A stretch of DNA of 64,000 nucleotides from an uncultured Lachnospiraceae bacterium (GTDB lineage Bacteria; Bacillota; Clostridia; Lachnospirales; Lachnospiraceae), in the NCBI GenBank assembly GCA_910585605.1, contig CAJUFL010000014.1, positions 1-64,000 of the forward strand. Reading direction: 5' to 3'. The notes beneath the pieces are model-generated. The model saw only the letters and a list, made by a program, of their open reading frames with translations. It was not told where the DNA came from and made no database searches. This document shows positions 8,138 to 16,640 of the stretch, in pieces (the first letter of the stretch is position 1; each line of letters begins with the position of its first letter). Position numbers and translations under genes: made by a program.

Positions 8138-8190
8138 CAGGTATCTATGATACAGAGATAAAAACTGTATCATAGATACCTGTATTTTTT
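8138..8190. terminator. Bidirectional terminator between the FAD-Rieske and MATE genes
   Basis: A perfect 18-bp inverted repeat (8138-8155 and 8165-8182) with a 9-base loop is followed by TATTTTTT on the plus strand. The stop codon of the minus-strand MATE gene (8170-8172) lies inside the right arm, so the end of that coding region doubles as terminator stem. Confidence 0.85.
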
Positions 8191-9507
8191 ACGTTTGGCA
8201 AAAATGCAGATAGCGGAGATGATGCAGGCAAAGACTTCTGCAACAGTAATTGCCATCCAGATACCGTCGACATCAAAGAAAAATGGCAGGATCAGTACAG
8301 ATGTGGTCTGGAATACCAGAGTCCGTAAAAAGGAAATGGCAGCTGAAATCCCACCGTTGTTCAGTGCCGTGAAAAATGAGGAAACAAAAATATTAAATCC
8401 GGCGAGCACGAATGAAAAGGCAAATATCCGGAAGGCATGGCTTGTGAGGTTAAAAAGGGCGGTATCATATCCCACAAACAGTTTTGCAAGCGGATTGGCC
8501 AGCATAAATGCAAGCCCTGTTAGGATAACACCGCCGCTGGCGGTAAGCAGTACACTTTTCTTCAGCATATTTTTTAGCTCTGCATGATTTTTTGCACCAT
8601 AGTGATAGGAAATAATGGGGGTAGAGCCGATGGAATATCCGATGAAGATAGCGGCAAATGCAAATTGCACATACATAATGACGCCATATGCCGAAACACC
8701 GTCTTCGCCTATATATTTCAAAAGCTGAAAATTGTATATAATACTGACGACAGAGGTGGAAATGTTGCTCATCAGTTCAGAAGAACCGTTTCCGCAGGCT
8801 TGCAAAATGGGTTTTAACAGTAGTTTTGTTTTGGTAAGGCGTAAAAGGCTGCTGTTAGGACGGATGAAGTAGATGAGCGGAAGAATCCCGCCCACACACT
8901 GGCTTATCCCTGTCGCAAGTGCAGCTCCGGCAACACCCCATTGGAAAATGCCTACAAATACAGCATCTAAAAGCATATTGGTAATGCCGGCAGCTACTGT
9001 TGCAACCAGTCCCAGATGAGGTTTTTGGGCGGCGATCAGGAAGCTCTGGAATACGTTTTGCAGCATAAAAGCTGTTGTAAATCCGAGTACTACCCGTCCA
9101 TAAAGAACACAGTCATTTATCATCTGCTCGGTAGCACCAAGGAAAATGGAAACCGGACGAATGAAGGCGAAGCCTACAAGGGATAGTGCAATTCCCAAAA
9201 TCAGAGTCAGATATACCATTATGGAGAAATACTGGTTCGCCTTTTGCCTATCACCTTCCCCAAGTGTTTTGGAGACAAGGGCTGTGCCACCGGTACCGAT
9301 CATAAATCCCATTCCACCCAGGATCATGATAAAGGGAATGACCAGATTAATTGCTGCAAATGCAGTTTTTCCCGCAAAGTTTGATACGAAATAACCGTCT
9401 ACCACGCCATATATAGATGTAAAGAACATCATAATAACAGAAGGAAATGTAAAATAAAAAAGTTTTCTGTATGTGAAATGGCTGGATAGTGAAATATTTG
9501 TTTTCAT
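8170..9507 (-). CDS. MATE family efflux transporter
   Basis: The 445-residue protein has about twelve membrane segments in two related halves, as in MATE cation-coupled drug and metabolite exporters. Typical pieces are YGVVDGYFVSNFAGKTAFAAINL in the first half and PIISYHYGAKNHAELK in the middle loop between halves. It sits 64 bases downstream of a MarR gene on the same strand; a MarR-MATE pair usually means that export is induced by the compound exported. Its stop codon lies within a terminator stem. Confidence 0.92.
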   Translation of the reverse strand: MKTNISLSSHFTYRKLFYFTFPSVIMMFFTSIYGVVDGYFVSNFAGKTAFAAINLVIPFIMILGGMGFMIGTGGTALVSKTLGEGDRQKANQYFSIMVYLTLILGIALSLVGFAFIRPVSIFLGATEQMINDCVLYGRVVLGFTTAFMLQNVFQSFLIAAQKPHLGLVATVAAGITNMLLDAVFVGIFQWGVAGAALATGISQCVGGILPLIYFIRPNSSLLRLTKTKLLLKPILQACGNGSSELMSNISTSVVSIIYNFQLLKYIGEDGVSAYGVIMYVQFAFAAIFIGYSIGSTPIISYHYGAKNHAELKNMLKKSVLLTASGGVILTGLAFMLANPLAKLFVGYDTALFNLTSHAFRIFAFSFVLAGFNIFVSSFFTALNNGGISAAISFLRTLVFQTTSVLILPFFFDVDGIWMAITVAEVFACIISAICIFAKRKKYRYL

Positions 9508-9571
9508 TTTTTCTCATCCTTTATAATTAGTGATTGTTGTATAGTAAAATGAAATCCATGCAAAAGTTCGG

Positions 9572-10015
9572 TTATGTTTCCATTTTTCTGCTTCTTTCCC
9601 TAAATGCAAGTAAATAGCGTTCGGTCAGTGTAAGATATTTTTCCACATCTTCTTCTGACCAGGAAGAAAAGATATCATTTTCTGTTTCTATCATCTTTAA
9701 AGCAGTATGTTCTGCCAGCTGTTTTCCCTTGACGGTAAGACAAACTCTCTTATTTTTTGTGCCGGCAGGTTCTAAATAAAGTATCCCGTCTGCTTCCAAT
9801 TTGCGCAGAGCAGAATTTATCGTCTGCTTGCTGATCCCCGCAGTTTGACATATATCTTGAAGCAGGCAGGAATCTCCCTTTTCGCAGATTGTATAGAGAA
9901 TGATCATAGCACTGTCAGACATCCCGAATTTTAGGGACATTGCATGATATTCAGCATCAATTTCATTTATCAGATGATTGTAACGTTTTAGTTCTTTTGA
10001 TATATGAATGGTCAT
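9572..10015 (-). CDS. MarR family transcriptional regulator
   Basis: The 147-residue protein has a MarR winged helix: QDICQTAGISKQTINSALRKLEADG, then the wing YLEPAGTKNKRVCLTVKG. The flanking helices form the dimer domain. It is first in an operon with a MATE transporter. A near-perfect 15-bp inverted repeat 20 bases upstream is the probable operator, so it likely represses itself and the transporter until a ligand binds. Confidence 0.92.
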   Translation of the reverse strand: MTIHISKELKRYNHLINEIDAEYHAMSLKFGMSDSAMIILYTICEKGDSCLLQDICQTAGISKQTINSALRKLEADGILYLEPAGTKNKRVCLTVKGKQLAEHTALKMIETENDIFSSWSEEDVEKYLTLTERYLLAFRERSRKMET

Positions 10016-10035
10016 AGGGCAGCTTCCTCCTGTTG

Positions 10036-10074
10036 GTATGAAATCGTACTAAGTAATATAGTATGATTTCATAC
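10036..10074 (-). promoter_or_regulatory. MarR operator palindrome
   Basis: Arms GTATGAAATCGTACT (10036-10050) and AGTATGATTTCATAC (10060-10074) match at 14 of 15 positions around 9 bases. It lies directly upstream of the MarR gene, and AAGTAATATAGTAT-like AT-rich DNA in and around it could hold the -10 element. Confidence 0.75.
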
Positions 10075-10288
10075 TAATGTCAAGTGGTTTTGGAGTGATT
10101 ATCCGATTTTTTTGCTGGAATAAGGAGAAAATGATTGATACAAAGATGATACAAATAAATAAATATTATGATACAAAAAATCATTATATATTTATTAGCG
10201 TTTCAAAATGCTTAGGTATAAGAAGCAAAAGAAGCTTAATATGATAAATGATACATGGTCAAAATGATGAAGAAGAGAGAGGTTGCAA

Positions 10289-11830
10289 ATGGGAAAATTA
10301 TTGGAAGAATATGTTGATGTATTATCAAAGGCGGGATTGATCCGTATGTCGTCTGTATGTGAGGAAAAACAGGAAATAGAAAATATCACATATCATTCCC
10401 AGAGGGTTGTAAAAAATACGATATTTATATGTAAGGGTGCCGGATTTAAAAAAGAATATTTACAGGAAGCTGCAAGATGGGGAGCCGTATGCTATATCAG
10501 TGAAAAGTATTATGCAGGTGTTCATCTGCCGTATATTCTGGTAAGTGATATTCGGGAAGCAATGCCTTTACTGGCAAGAGAATTTTATGATTTTGATAAT
10601 ATCTCCCTGCGAACCATTGGAATTACAGGAACAAAAGGGAAAACGACAACTACATATTATGTGAAAGCAATTCTGGATGAATATATGGTTTCTCTGAAAA
10701 AGAAGAAAACTGCAATGATTTCTTCTATTAAAACGTATGATGGTGTACGTTTTGCTGAATCTGTAATGACAACACCGGAGGCTCTGGAGGTATACAGATA
10801 TATGCATACTGCGGAGGAAAATGATATTTCCCATATGACTGTAGAGGTATCGAGTCAGGCATTAAAATATAACCGTGTAAAGGGAATTTCCTTTGATACA
10901 GGTGTTTTTCTGAATATTTCTGAGGATCATATCAGTCCCGTGGAACATAAGGATTTTGATGATTATTTTCATGCAAAGCTTTCCTTATTTGAACAGACAG
11001 GCTATGCATGTGTAAATGTAGATTCGGACTATGCGGATGTGATATTAAAAGAGGCGGGGAAATGTAAAAATATTCTTACTTTTGGCATGAAAGAAGGAGC
11101 AGATATCAGGGGAAGTAATGTAAAAGTGGAGAATGGGAAGATTTCCTTCGAAGTGTCCTGTGACCGCTTTTGGACGAAAATACAGCTGGCAATGGACGGT
11201 CTTTTTAATGTAGAAAATGCACTGGCGGCCATTTGTGTTGCATACAGATATCATGTTCCGGTCAGATATATTGTAAAAGGACTGGAAAATACGGTTGTAG
11301 AAGGACGTATGGAGAAATACAGAAGCAGAAGAAATAATATCTCTGTTATTGTAGATTATGCCCATAATTATTTAAGCTTTAAAAGACTTTACGAATCAGT
11401 ACGGCTGGAATATCCGGACAGTTCCATTATATCTGTCTTTGGCTGTCCCGGAGATAAGGCATATAATCGCCGCAGGGAATTAGGAACCATTGCTGGATAT
11501 TTTTCCGATAAGGTTTATTTATCTACAGATGATCCGGGAACGGAATCTCCGGAGCAAATGTCAAAAGAAATCGGACAATATATAGAACAGTCTGGTGTTG
11601 GATATGAATTTATAGAAAATAGGGAGATGGCGATACGGACTGCCATCGGGAAATCGAAAGACAATACTGTGGTTCTCGTTTTAGGAAAGGGAAATGAAAA
11701 GTATCAAAAATGTGGACAGGGACTGTGTTTTTATCAGACAGATTCCGTTATCGTACAAAAATGTTTACAGGAGATGGACAGCAGATATGACAATGCCGGG
11801 GAGGCATTTCTGAAAGATAACTGGGCATAA
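10289..11830 (+). CDS. MurE-like Mur ligase (UDP-MurNAc-tripeptide synthetase family)
   Basis: The 513-residue protein has the three Mur ligase domains: an N-terminal UDP-binding part, a central ATPase with GITGTKGKTTTTYYV (about residues 110-124) and a C-terminal domain. EVSSQAL, NISEDH and VEGRME are further MurE landmarks. The amino-acid specificity loop normally reads DNPR (meso-DAP type); here about residues 411-420 read STDDPGTESP, so the added residue is uncertain. The listed frame opens at TTG 10283, but AGAGAGG is 6 bases before ATG 10289. It is not in a division/cell-wall cluster, so it may be a second MurE with a specialised role. Confidence 0.85.
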   Translation: MGKLLEEYVDVLSKAGLIRMSSVCEEKQEIENITYHSQRVVKNTIFICKGAGFKKEYLQEAARWGAVCYISEKYYAGVHLPYILVSDIREAMPLLAREFYDFDNISLRTIGITGTKGKTTTTYYVKAILDEYMVSLKKKKTAMISSIKTYDGVRFAESVMTTPEALEVYRYMHTAEENDISHMTVEVSSQALKYNRVKGISFDTGVFLNISEDHISPVEHKDFDDYFHAKLSLFEQTGYACVNVDSDYADVILKEAGKCKNILTFGMKEGADIRGSNVKVENGKISFEVSCDRFWTKIQLAMDGLFNVENALAAICVAYRYHVPVRYIVKGLENTVVEGRMEKYRSRRNNISVIVDYAHNYLSFKRLYESVRLEYPDSSIISVFGCPGDKAYNRRRELGTIAGYFSDKVYLSTDDPGTESPEQMSKEIGQYIEQSGVGYEFIENREMAIRTAIGKSKDNTVVLVLGKGNEKYQKCGQGLCFYQTDSVIVQKCLQEMDSRYDNAGEAFLKDNWA

Positions 11831-12142
11831 TGTTCTTGTAGCAAATCAGATAAAACTGTGGTAAGATATATCAATACAATGAATAATAAATCAGAGTGCC
11901 AACAACTTAATATGCATGGTATATTGTATCAGGTATATGAATTAAATATGATGACATTATCAGGAGCTGTCGTATTAAGAAAAGCGAAGAGGAAATCTTT
12001 AATGCGGCAGCTCACGGTTGTCATTTGTACGGAAGATATAAGCCAAAGGAGAGTGCTGGTTTTCCAAGTAATATACTTAAATGCAATTTTGTGGCATATC
12101 ATATTGTAAATACCTGTATAGGAATGAAAAAGGAGAGAAAAA

Positions 12143-12772
12143 ATGAAAGTATTATTAGTAAACGGAAGTCCAAATGAAAAAGGATGTACTTATACAGCAT
12201 TATCGGAAATTGCAAAGACATTAGAGGAACAGGGGATTGAAACGGAGATTTTTCATATCGGCAATAAGCCGGTCAGAGGCTGTATTGGATGTGGCGGCTG
12301 TAAAAGGGAAGAAAGCAAGGGTTGTGTTTTTGATGATGATATTGTGAATCAGCTGGCACAAAAGGCGAAGGAAGCAGACGGATACATATTTGGTTCGCCG
12401 GTGTATTATGCATCGCCGAATGGTGCTATGTTAGCAGTCATGGACCGGTTGTTTTATAGTGCAGGAAAGTATATGCAGTATAAGCCGGCGGCATGTATCG
12501 CTTCTGCAAGACGTGCAGGAACGACGGCAACCTATGATGTTCTGAATAAATATATCGGAATTAACAATATGCTAATGGTGCCGGCAAATTACTGGAATAT
12601 GGTGCATGGTACGAAACCTGAGGATGTAAAAAAAGATTTAGAAGGATTGCAGGTTATGCGTATTCTCGGGAAGAATATGGCATGGATGTTAAAGGTTATA
12701 GAAGCAGGGAAAGCAAATGGTGTGGAACATCCCGAATCAGAGGAAAAAATAAGAACGAATTTTATTCGGTAA
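12143..12772 (+). CDS. NAD(P)H-dependent FMN reductase / iron-sulfur flavoprotein-like
   Basis: The 209-residue protein is a flavodoxin-fold reductase: VLLVNGSPNEKGCTYTAL is the FMN phosphate loop and YIFGSPVYYASPNGAM is the flavin ring loop. Between them GCIGCGGCKREESKGC is a compact Cys cluster as in the protein at 3278-3853, to which it is a distant paralogue. GGAGAG is 7 bases before the ATG. It precedes a ROK kinase gene by 64 bases on the same strand. The role is probably reduction of flavins, quinones or nitro compounds in the cytoplasm. Confidence 0.85.
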   Translation: MKVLLVNGSPNEKGCTYTALSEIAKTLEEQGIETEIFHIGNKPVRGCIGCGGCKREESKGCVFDDDIVNQLAQKAKEADGYIFGSPVYYASPNGAMLAVMDRLFYSAGKYMQYKPAACIASARRAGTTATYDVLNKYIGINNMLMVPANYWNMVHGTKPEDVKKDLEGLQVMRILGKNMAWMLKVIEAGKANGVEHPESEEKIRTNFIR

Positions 12773-12836
12773 GATTATGTAAACTATTAGTGTGATAGAT
12801 ATTTAACACAAAATAATCCAAGAGGAGAAGAAGTAC

Positions 12837-13784
12837 ATGAGGATTGGAATTGATATGGGCGGTATGTCAATTAAATTTGGTCTGGTAAATAAAAAAAATC
12901 AGATTGTAGATAAAATAGTCATTCCGACCAGACTGGATATTCCCGCAGAAAAAATGATAGATTATATGACAGAGTCTGTCTTGGAATTATTGGAAAAGCA
13001 TGGATTAAATATCAGAGATTGTGCAGGGATTGGAATCGGAAGTCCCGGAACAGTGGATGATAGGAGAGGAGAGATACTGTATTCCAATAATTTTGGGTGG
13101 GAAAATGTTGCTATTGTGACACAAATGCAAGAACGATTGCCGGTTCCCATAAAGATTGCAAACGATGCAGATGCGGCTGCATTGGGAGAAGTCTTTGCAG
13201 GTGTTTGTAAAGGTGTAAAAAGTGCGGTTATGCTGACTTTGGGAACCGGAGTTGGCGGGGGTGTCATACTGGACGGAAAAATTTTTCACGGTCCGCTAAA
13301 CGGGGGTGTGGAATTAGGTCATATGGTGATCAAGGCAGGCGGTGAACAGTGTACCTGTGGGAGAAAAGGATGCCTTGAAGCATATGCATCGGCCACTGCA
13401 CTTCTCAGGATGGCAAAACAGGCAGCAGGTGAAAATCCATCTTCAATTATGAACCGGATGTGTGAGAACCGGTTGGAGAATATGGATGGTGTGATACCGT
13501 TTGAGGCAGCAGCTATAGGGGATGCAACTGCAAAAAAAGTGATTGAGGAGTATGAAGATAATCTGGCAACGGGGATTGTGAATGTGGTTAATATTTTCCG
13601 TCCGGAGGTTGTTATTTTAGGGGGCGGTGTTGCAGCACAAAAGGAGAATCTTACAATACCTCTGGAAGAAAAAGTAAAGCGTTTTTGTTTTGGTGGCGGT
13701 CATGGGGAGATTGCACGTATCGTTACCTCTGAGCTTGGCAATGATGCAGGGATAATCGGTGCAGCAGCACTTACGATTGTATAG
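12837..13784 (+). CDS. ROK family sugar kinase (glucokinase-like)
   Basis: The 315-residue protein shows the ROK family layout: N-terminal ATP loop IGIDMGGMSIKFGLV, the sugar-site NDADAAALGE, the second ATP motif LTLGTGVGGG and the zinc motif C-T-C-G-R-K-G-C-L-E. The Glu and His residues of ELGHMVIK bind sugar in relatives. There is no helix-turn-helix, so it is a kinase and not a ROK repressor. The likely reaction is ATP-dependent phosphorylation of glucose or a similar hexose. AGGAGAAG precedes the ATG. A MATE transporter gene begins 25 bases downstream. Confidence 0.9.
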   Translation: MRIGIDMGGMSIKFGLVNKKNQIVDKIVIPTRLDIPAEKMIDYMTESVLELLEKHGLNIRDCAGIGIGSPGTVDDRRGEILYSNNFGWENVAIVTQMQERLPVPIKIANDADAAALGEVFAGVCKGVKSAVMLTLGTGVGGGVILDGKIFHGPLNGGVELGHMVIKAGGEQCTCGRKGCLEAYASATALLRMAKQAAGENPSSIMNRMCENRLENMDGVIPFEAAAIGDATAKKVIEEYEDNLATGIVNVVNIFRPEVVILGGGVAAQKENLTIPLEEKVKRFCFGGGHGEIARIVTSELGNDAGIIGAAALTIV

Positions 13785-13809
13785 GTTATGTTAAGGTGGA
13801 AAGTTGATT

Positions 13810-15198
13810 ATGAAGGAACAAAAGCAGGATGGCGGTAAAGCATTTTCTTCTGAAGCAATGATGGGAACGGCACCGTTTTTACAGGTAATGTTTAAAATGG
13901 GCATACCGGCGATGATTGCACAGTTGATTAATATTATTTATAATATTGTGGACCGTATTTATATTGGGCATATGGAAGGGGATGGTTCCCTGGCACTGAC
14001 GGGTGTGGGAGTTACCCTTCCTATTTTAATTATTGTTTCTGCATTTAGTGCTTTTGCAGGTTCGGGTGGTGCCCCTCTTGCGGCAATCGCACTTGGCAGA
14101 AGGGAACATAAACGTGCAGAAGAGATATTGGGAAATGTGGTTTTAATGCTGATAGGTTTTTCCGTAATATTGACAGCATTATTTCAGGCCGTGAAGGAGC
14201 CAGTGCTCTATCTGTTTGGTGCCAGTGATGCGACGATTTCCTATGCAGTGGAATATCTGACGATTTATTTATGGGGAACATTGGTAGTACAGCTTGCACT
14301 TGGTCTGAATCCGTTTATCTCGGCACAAGGGAAAACAGGGATTGCAATGCTTTCCGTCTTGTTAGGTGCGGGGCTTAACATTATTTTGGACCCTGTTTTT
14401 ATTTTTGTATTGGATTTGGGTGTGTCAGGAGCGGCGATTGCCACAGTGATTTCTCAGTGCTGTAGTGCAGTGTTTGTTGTTGGATTTCTGTCGTCAAAGA
14501 GATCTTCCATACGAATCAGAAGGCAGTATTTGAAATTATCGGCAGGTATTGTTGGCAGGATTGCGTCATTAGGAGTCTCTCCATTTATCATGCAGAGTAC
14601 GGAATGCATGATTTCGGTGGTATTTAATTCTAATCTGCAAAAATATGGCGGGGATCTGTATGTAGGCTCCCTTGTGATTTTACAAAGTGTCATGCAGCTG
14701 GTTCTGACCCCGGTTTCCGGTTTTAATCAGGGTGTTCAGCCTATTATCAGTTACAATTACGGTGCAGGCAATAAAGAAAGAGTGATCGGAATTATGAAGC
14801 GGTTGATGATAATCAATGTTACGACTTCAGTGGTCATGACTGTGCTTGCCATGGGATTTCCGGGAATGTTTGCAAAAATGTTTACAACGGATGCGGCAAT
14901 GATTACATTAGTGAAGAAGGTATTACCGATATTTGTGGCAGGCTGTCTGATTTTTGGTGTACAGCTGAGTTCCCAGACGACATTTCTTGGACTGGGACAG
15001 GCTAAGATTTCCCTGTTTATGGCATTGCTCCGAAAAGTGATTCTGTTGATTCCGTTAGCTATTATTTTTCCAAGGTTGTTTGGTGTTATGGGAATTTACT
15101 GGGCAGAACCCATTGCAGATGCTTTGGCGGCTATAATATGTGGAAGTACTCTGTTTTTGAGGATTGGGAAGATATTGAATGAAAAAAATGAGGGATAG
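13810..15198 (+). CDS. MATE family efflux transporter (second copy)
   Basis: The 462-residue protein has about twelve membrane helices in two halves. Landmarks are IIYNIVDRIYIGHMEGDGSLALTGVG near the N-terminus and QGVQPIISYNYGAGNKERV between halves. It is not a close copy of the MATE protein at 8170-9507. The frame includes an upstream TTG at 13804; ATG 13810 lies about 10 bases after GGTGG and is preferred. It may be co-transcribed with the ROK kinase. The last codons carry the terminator of the convergent response-regulator gene. Confidence 0.92.
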   Translation: MKEQKQDGGKAFSSEAMMGTAPFLQVMFKMGIPAMIAQLINIIYNIVDRIYIGHMEGDGSLALTGVGVTLPILIIVSAFSAFAGSGGAPLAAIALGRREHKRAEEILGNVVLMLIGFSVILTALFQAVKEPVLYLFGASDATISYAVEYLTIYLWGTLVVQLALGLNPFISAQGKTGIAMLSVLLGAGLNIILDPVFIFVLDLGVSGAAIATVISQCCSAVFVVGFLSSKRSSIRIRRQYLKLSAGIVGRIASLGVSPFIMQSTECMISVVFNSNLQKYGGDLYVGSLVILQSVMQLVLTPVSGFNQGVQPIISYNYGAGNKERVIGIMKRLMIINVTTSVVMTVLAMGFPGMFAKMFTTDAAMITLVKKVLPIFVAGCLIFGVQLSSQTTFLGLGQAKISLFMALLRKVILLIPLAIIFPRLFGVMGIYWAEPIADALAAIICGSTLFLRIGKILNEKNEG

Positions 15199-15209
15199 CT
15201 ATCCCTCAT
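15182..15209 (-). terminator. Minus-strand intrinsic terminator inside the MATE 3' end
   Basis: The palindrome ATGAGGGATAG / CTATCCCTCAT (15188-15209) is followed on the minus strand by seven T residues. It terminates the response-regulator transcript within the end of the neighbouring convergent gene; the stop codons of the two genes are adjacent. Confidence 0.7.
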
Positions 15210-15822
15210 GCTGGTAATAAAATATTGCGAGCCGGGTACGGTCACGAAGATTAAGCTTTTCAAGAATGGTGCTTAGATAGTTCCGAACGGTGCCTTCCCC
15301 CAGATGCAGGTGAGATGCAATTTCTTTATTGCTGAAGCCCTTTGCTACCAAAGTGATGATTTCATATTCTTTTTCTGAAATATCGTAGGCAGCATAGTTG
15401 AATGGGGCAGAGGATTTGATCAGATCGGGAATCTTGGCAGCAATTTCATCACCATAAACATTCTGACCAGAATAAACGGCTTTCAGTGCCGGTACAATGT
15501 GTTCAAAATTCTGTTTGATAATATAACCTTTTGCTCCCAGCTCCAAAGCTTTTACAATGTACTCATCATCCACAAAGGTGGTCAGAAATAATACTTTGGC
15601 AGTGGGAAATTCCTTAAGCAGTTCTTCTAATGCCTCTGTCCCGTTCATTTTTTGCATTCGGATATCCATTAAAAGGACATCCGGCATATATTCTCTGTAA
15701 AGAGGAAGAGCCTGTGAACCGTCATTTCCAATGGCGGCAATTTCAATTGTTTCATCTGCTTCTAATATAATTTTTAGCGACATACAGACCAGCTGGTCAT
15801 CATCTATCAATACAACACGCAT
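15199..15822 (-). CDS. NarL/LuxR-type two-component response regulator
   Basis: The 207-residue protein has a receiver domain (phospho-acceptor Asp in PDVLLMDIRM; acidic DDD at residues 7-9; conserved Thr in FLTTF and Lys in KGYIIK) and a C-terminal LuxR-type helix-turn-helix (ISEKEYEIITLVAKGFSNKEIASHL, then GTVRNYLSTILEKL). The nearest partner is the NarL-type histidine kinase at 18913-19998 on the same strand, separated by two gene units. The divergent ABC-2 exporter at 20252 is a plausible target, because such kinase/regulator/exporter sets are common in Firmicutes. Confidence 0.92.
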   Translation of the reverse strand: MRVVLIDDDQLVCMSLKIILEADETIEIAAIGNDGSQALPLYREYMPDVLLMDIRMQKMNGTEALEELLKEFPTAKVLFLTTFVDDEYIVKALELGAKGYIIKQNFEHIVPALKAVYSGQNVYGDEIAAKIPDLIKSSAPFNYAAYDISEKEYEIITLVAKGFSNKEIASHLHLGEGTVRNYLSTILEKLNLRDRTRLAIFYYQHEG

Positions 15823-15927
15823 TTTACATATCTCCTGAAATCCAATTCGGTATTATATTTCTGCATTTCCCATTATAGCATTGATGATTGCCCTCTACAA
15901 TCGGAATCATGTGTCTGAGGTGGAAAA

Positions 15928-16203
15928 TTATTGTTCCTGTAACAGGATAGTTGCTTTTTGTTCTGCTGTCATATTTTCTGCGGTGAGGATATTATATATT
16001 TTATCATTTAGTTCATATTCGGTTTTGTTATATTTTGAATAATAAGAACGATGTACATTATTACAAATTATTTCAAAAATATTATCAAGGTTAATAAACT
16101 CTCCACTGGAATGTCCTAATCCTGTCAGTCTTTTTAACAGAATATCTATTTTAAAAATATCTTCCTGTGCTTCTACTAATAAAATCATATCTTTCTGTGT
16201 CAT
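15928..16203 (-). CDS. Small hypothetical protein, 91 residues
   Basis: I do not recognise this protein. It is helical and charged (IFKIDILLKRLTGLGHSSGEFINLDNIFEIICNNV), with no signal peptide or membrane segment, and ends in a glutamine-rich tail. GGAGCC lies a few bases before the ATG. It is divergent from a small XRE repressor gene 135 bases away, so the two could form a regulator-target pair, though nothing in the sequence proves it. Confidence 0.6.
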   Translation of the reverse strand: MTQKDMILLVEAQEDIFKIDILLKRLTGLGHSSGEFINLDNIFEIICNNVHRSYYSKYNKTEYELNDKIYNILTAENMTAEQKATILLQEQ

Positions 16204-16338
16204 GTTGGCTCCTTTCAGTTATAAATAACTAACAATTATTAAAAAATATCTTCATCACTTCACCATTAGAAGTATATTATCAGAATTATTTCGTAAAATC
16301 AATAATAATATTTCATCTTTAGAAGAGTGGAGGAATAC

Positions 16339-16596
16339 ATGAAGATTTATTGGAATAAAGAGAACAATTCTAAGAATCTTATCGGAAAACGGGTTCATGA
16401 ATTGAGGAAGGAACGGAAGTTATCCCAGAAAGCGCTTGCCGAAAAGCTTCAGCTTGCAGGATATGAATTTAGTGATCTGACAGTATTGCGGATAGAGAGG
16501 GGAACACGGTTTGTACCGGATTATGAAGTGGTTGCATTAGCAGAGTTTTTTCAGGTATCTTGTGAATATCTTTTGGGTGTTCAGGATAACGGATAA
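16339..16596 (+). CDS. XRE family DNA-binding protein
   Basis: This 85-residue protein is essentially one Cro/CI-type helix-turn-helix: GKRVHELRKERKLSQKALAEKLQ, then DLTVLRIERGTRFVPDYEVVALAEFFQV and the common YLLG ending. A GTG at 16327 opens the frame, but GTGGAGG around it is the ribosome site for the ATG at 16339, 5 bases after the GGAGG. The single-domain size fits a repressor. It is followed by a terminator and faces the lipoprotein gene convergently. Confidence 0.85.
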   Translation: MKIYWNKENNSKNLIGKRVHELRKERKLSQKALAEKLQLAGYEFSDLTVLRIERGTRFVPDYEVVALAEFFQVSCEYLLGVQDNG

Positions 16597-16637
16597 GCAG
16601 TGATTAGTAAGTTTACATAATAATCACTGCTTGTTTT
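16597..16637. terminator. Terminator after the XRE gene
   Basis: A 10-bp stem (GCAGTGATTA / TAATCACTGC) with a 14-base loop is followed by TTGTTTTT on the plus strand. It lies between convergent genes and may serve both. Confidence 0.65.
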
Positions 16638-16640
16638 TGC

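Noticed and set aside
11858..12109. 83-codon frame between the MurE-like gene and the FMN reductase gene, with an overlapping frame reading EEIFNAAAHGCHLYGRY
   Set aside because: Neither frame has a good ribosome site or a recognised motif; at most a remnant.
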